Positions 6,133 to 7,412 of a stretch of DNA of 7,412 bases are shown piece by piece. Both the position numbers and the translations under genes were made by a program. The stretch is taken from the NCBI GenBank assembly GCA_013001805.1, contig JABDLW010000105.1, positions 1-7,412 on the forward strand. The letters run 5' to 3'. The notes under the pieces were generated by a model. The model did not search any database. It was not told the DNA's origin and was given only the letters and a program-made list of their open reading frames with translations. Numbering within the stretch: position 1 is the stretch's first letter; every line of letters starts with the position of its first letter. The stretch comes from Saprospiraceae bacterium (lineage in GTDB: Bacteria; Bacteroidota; Bacteroidia; Chitinophagales; Saprospiraceae).

Positions 6133-7412
6133 TCAATTCTTATAATTTGACTCCGTGGTGTTAAATATAGTATTGGTTACTCTTGCCAGCGCTGCAACCT
6201 GATTTTTGGGAAGATGGGATGCCATCTGTCGCTTACCAATGTTGAGATAGGCATTCACCTCGTTTTCGTTTTCTTCAAAGTATTTTAGCTCCTCCCCATA
6301 TTGTTGCAATAGCAATTGCATCTCACGTTCACCGGGTAAGCGACTGGTCAACAATCTGAATGTTTGCCTGAGTGCCTGATCCATGTCATCACCCAATTCT
6401 GAATAGGTTTTTTCAGCAATGATCCGGCAGCCTTCGATGACTTGCGGGTCATTGAGTAACACCAGAGCCTGGAGGGGAGTACTGCTCTGCTGCCGGCGCA
6501 CCTGACATTCGGCACGACTGGCCGCATCAAAAATAAGCATAGCCGGAGGAGGCATGTTTCTTTTCCAGAAAGTATAGATGCTCCGGCGATATAAACCCTT
6601 CTCATAATCTACTTCATACTCCGGGAAAAAACTGTGGGTCATGACTTCCTTCCACAATCCCTGAGGTTGGTAAGGAAAAACGGATGGGCCACCAATCTGA
6701 TCGTTTAATAATCCGCTACTGGCTAAAATATTATCGCGGATCATTTCAGCACTAAGTCGATGTCTGGGACCACGGGCGAGCAGTAGATTTTCCGGATCGA
6801 GTTGAGCAAGATCAGGTCTGATCCGGGAAGATTGCCGGTAGGTTGATGACGTGACCATTTTGCGGATAAGGCGTTTGACATCCCAGCCACTTTCCTGAAA
6901 ATCAAGTGTCAACCAATCCAATAATTCCGGATGTGTCGGCAAGGACCCTTGATTGCCAAAATCCTCCACGGTAGCTACAATACCCCGGCCAAACATTAAG
7001 TACCAAATCTGATTGACCGCCACTCTTGCCGTCAGGGGGTGATCCTGGTGAGTGAGCCATTTACCGAGCCCATAGCGATTGCGTGGCAAATCGGCCGGCC
7101 AGGGCAGAATCGATGCCGGTACATCCCGGGACACCTTCTTACCATGTGCTGTGTATACTCCGCGGTCCAAAACGTAGGTGGGTCGTTCTTCAGACCAGTC
7201 ACTCAAGACCATGATCTCCTGGACAGTATCAATGGTCTCGATTTCCCTTTGTTGAATTTTCCTTAATTCGCGGCGGTGGGCTTCCAATTGGGGATCAATA
7301 AAGAGATCGTAGAACTGATCCAGTGCATCACTTTCATCCTCCACCGCACTTAGAAAATGAGTCTCGGCCGATTGCGAATCGTAAAGGTAGTGTGCAACCA
7401 GATCTCCAGCTT
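6133..7412 (-). CDS. PSD1/DUF1553-family protein, C-terminal part (5' end beyond window)
   Basis: The frame is open to the window edge, giving 425 visible C-terminal residues; the start lies outside. A GTG at 7342-7344 is only an internal codon, because coding continues upstream without a stop. Diagnostic DUF1553 blocks, numbered from the window edge, are RGVYTAHGKKV (83-93), NRYGLGKWL (111-119), LTARVAVNQIW (126-136), FGRG (140-143), EDFGNQG (149-155), HPELLDWL (160-167), GWDVKRLIRKMV (175-186), STYRQSS (189-195), then LSAEMIRDNILASSGLL and PLQALVLLNDPQV. Full-length relatives are usually 700-1100 residues, with an N-terminal haem-binding 'planctomycete cytochrome c' domain and a DUF1549 domain; neither is inside this window, so the domain class beyond DUF1553 is inference. 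It is the first visible gene of an operon with the DUF1501 gene. The C-terminal tail (NTIFNTTESNYKN) departs from the common family ending, which often reads like NLDEF. Function is unknown; the pair is often discussed in the context of extracytoplasmic polysaccharide use. Confidence 0.92.
   Translation of the reverse strand, partial: AGDLVAHYLYDSQSAETHFLSAVEDESDALDQFYDLFIDPQLEAHRRELRKIQQREIETIDTVQEIMVLSDWSEERPTYVLDRGVYTAHGKKVSRDVPASILPWPADLPRNRYGLGKWLTHQDHPLTARVAVNQIWYLMFGRGIVATVEDFGNQGSLPTHPELLDWLTLDFQESGWDVKRLIRKMVTSSTYRQSSRIRPDLAQLDPENLLLARGPRHRLSAEMIRDNILASSGLLNDQIGGPSVFPYQPQGLWKEVMTHSFFPEYEVDYEKGLYRRSIYTFWKRNMPPPAMLIFDAASRAECQVRRQQSSTPLQALVLLNDPQVIEGCRIIAEKTYSELGDDMDQALRQTFRLLTSRLPGEREMQLLLQQYGEELKYFEENENEVNAYLNIGKRQMASHLPKNQVAALARVTNTIFNTTESNYKN

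Overview
The window looks like a chromosomal segment of a Bacteroidota bacterium, most likely a marine or aquatic Saprospiria-type lineage (Lewinella/Haliscomenobacter-like; that rank is inference). The strongest taxonomic marker is a secreted protein ending in a type B C-terminal sorting domain of the type IX secretion system (CHU_C / gliding-motility-associated family), which is specific to Bacteroidota. Other signs that fit are weak Shine-Dalgarno sequences, moderate GC with AT-rich intergenic DNA, and a PSD1 (DUF1549/DUF1553) plus DUF1501 gene pair, common in Planctomycetota and Verrucomicrobiota and also found in marine Bacteroidota.

Layout. A tRNA-Leu(CAG) lies on the minus strand at 44-127, framed by a perfect 10-bp inverted repeat. 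Two genes follow on the plus strand. The first (381-1970) is an exported SelA/DgaE-like PLP enzyme with a fused C-terminal beta-rich domain. The second (about 2080-2943) is a glycerophosphodiester phosphodiesterase-family protein whose usual third metal-ligand Glu is replaced by His. Convergent to them on the minus strand is a T9SS cargo protein (2981-4048). The gap at 4049-4600 holds a short minus-strand frame with a lipoprotein-like signal interrupted by an in-frame TAA, probably a decayed gene, and two small hairpins. The right end is a minus-strand operon: a PSD1-family protein (6133 to beyond the window edge) followed 38 bp later by a Tat-signal DUF1501 protein (4601-6094).

How the genes relate. 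The DUF1553-DUF1501 pair is a recurrent two-gene module of uncharacterised biochemistry, thought to act outside the cytoplasm. The PLP enzyme and the phosphodiesterase are co-directional and may be co-transcribed, but nothing in the sequence proves a shared pathway. Three complete genes carry export signals (two Tat-like, one Sec plus T9SS), so the region is rich in periplasmic or surface functions. I found no mobile element, CRISPR array, phage gene or clear integration site. Nothing I can see amounts to a demonstrably new system. The most unusual items are the His-substituted phosphodiesterase, the PLP-enzyme/barrel fusion with an export signal, the stop-interrupted small secreted frame and the uncharacterised DUF1501/DUF1553 pair.
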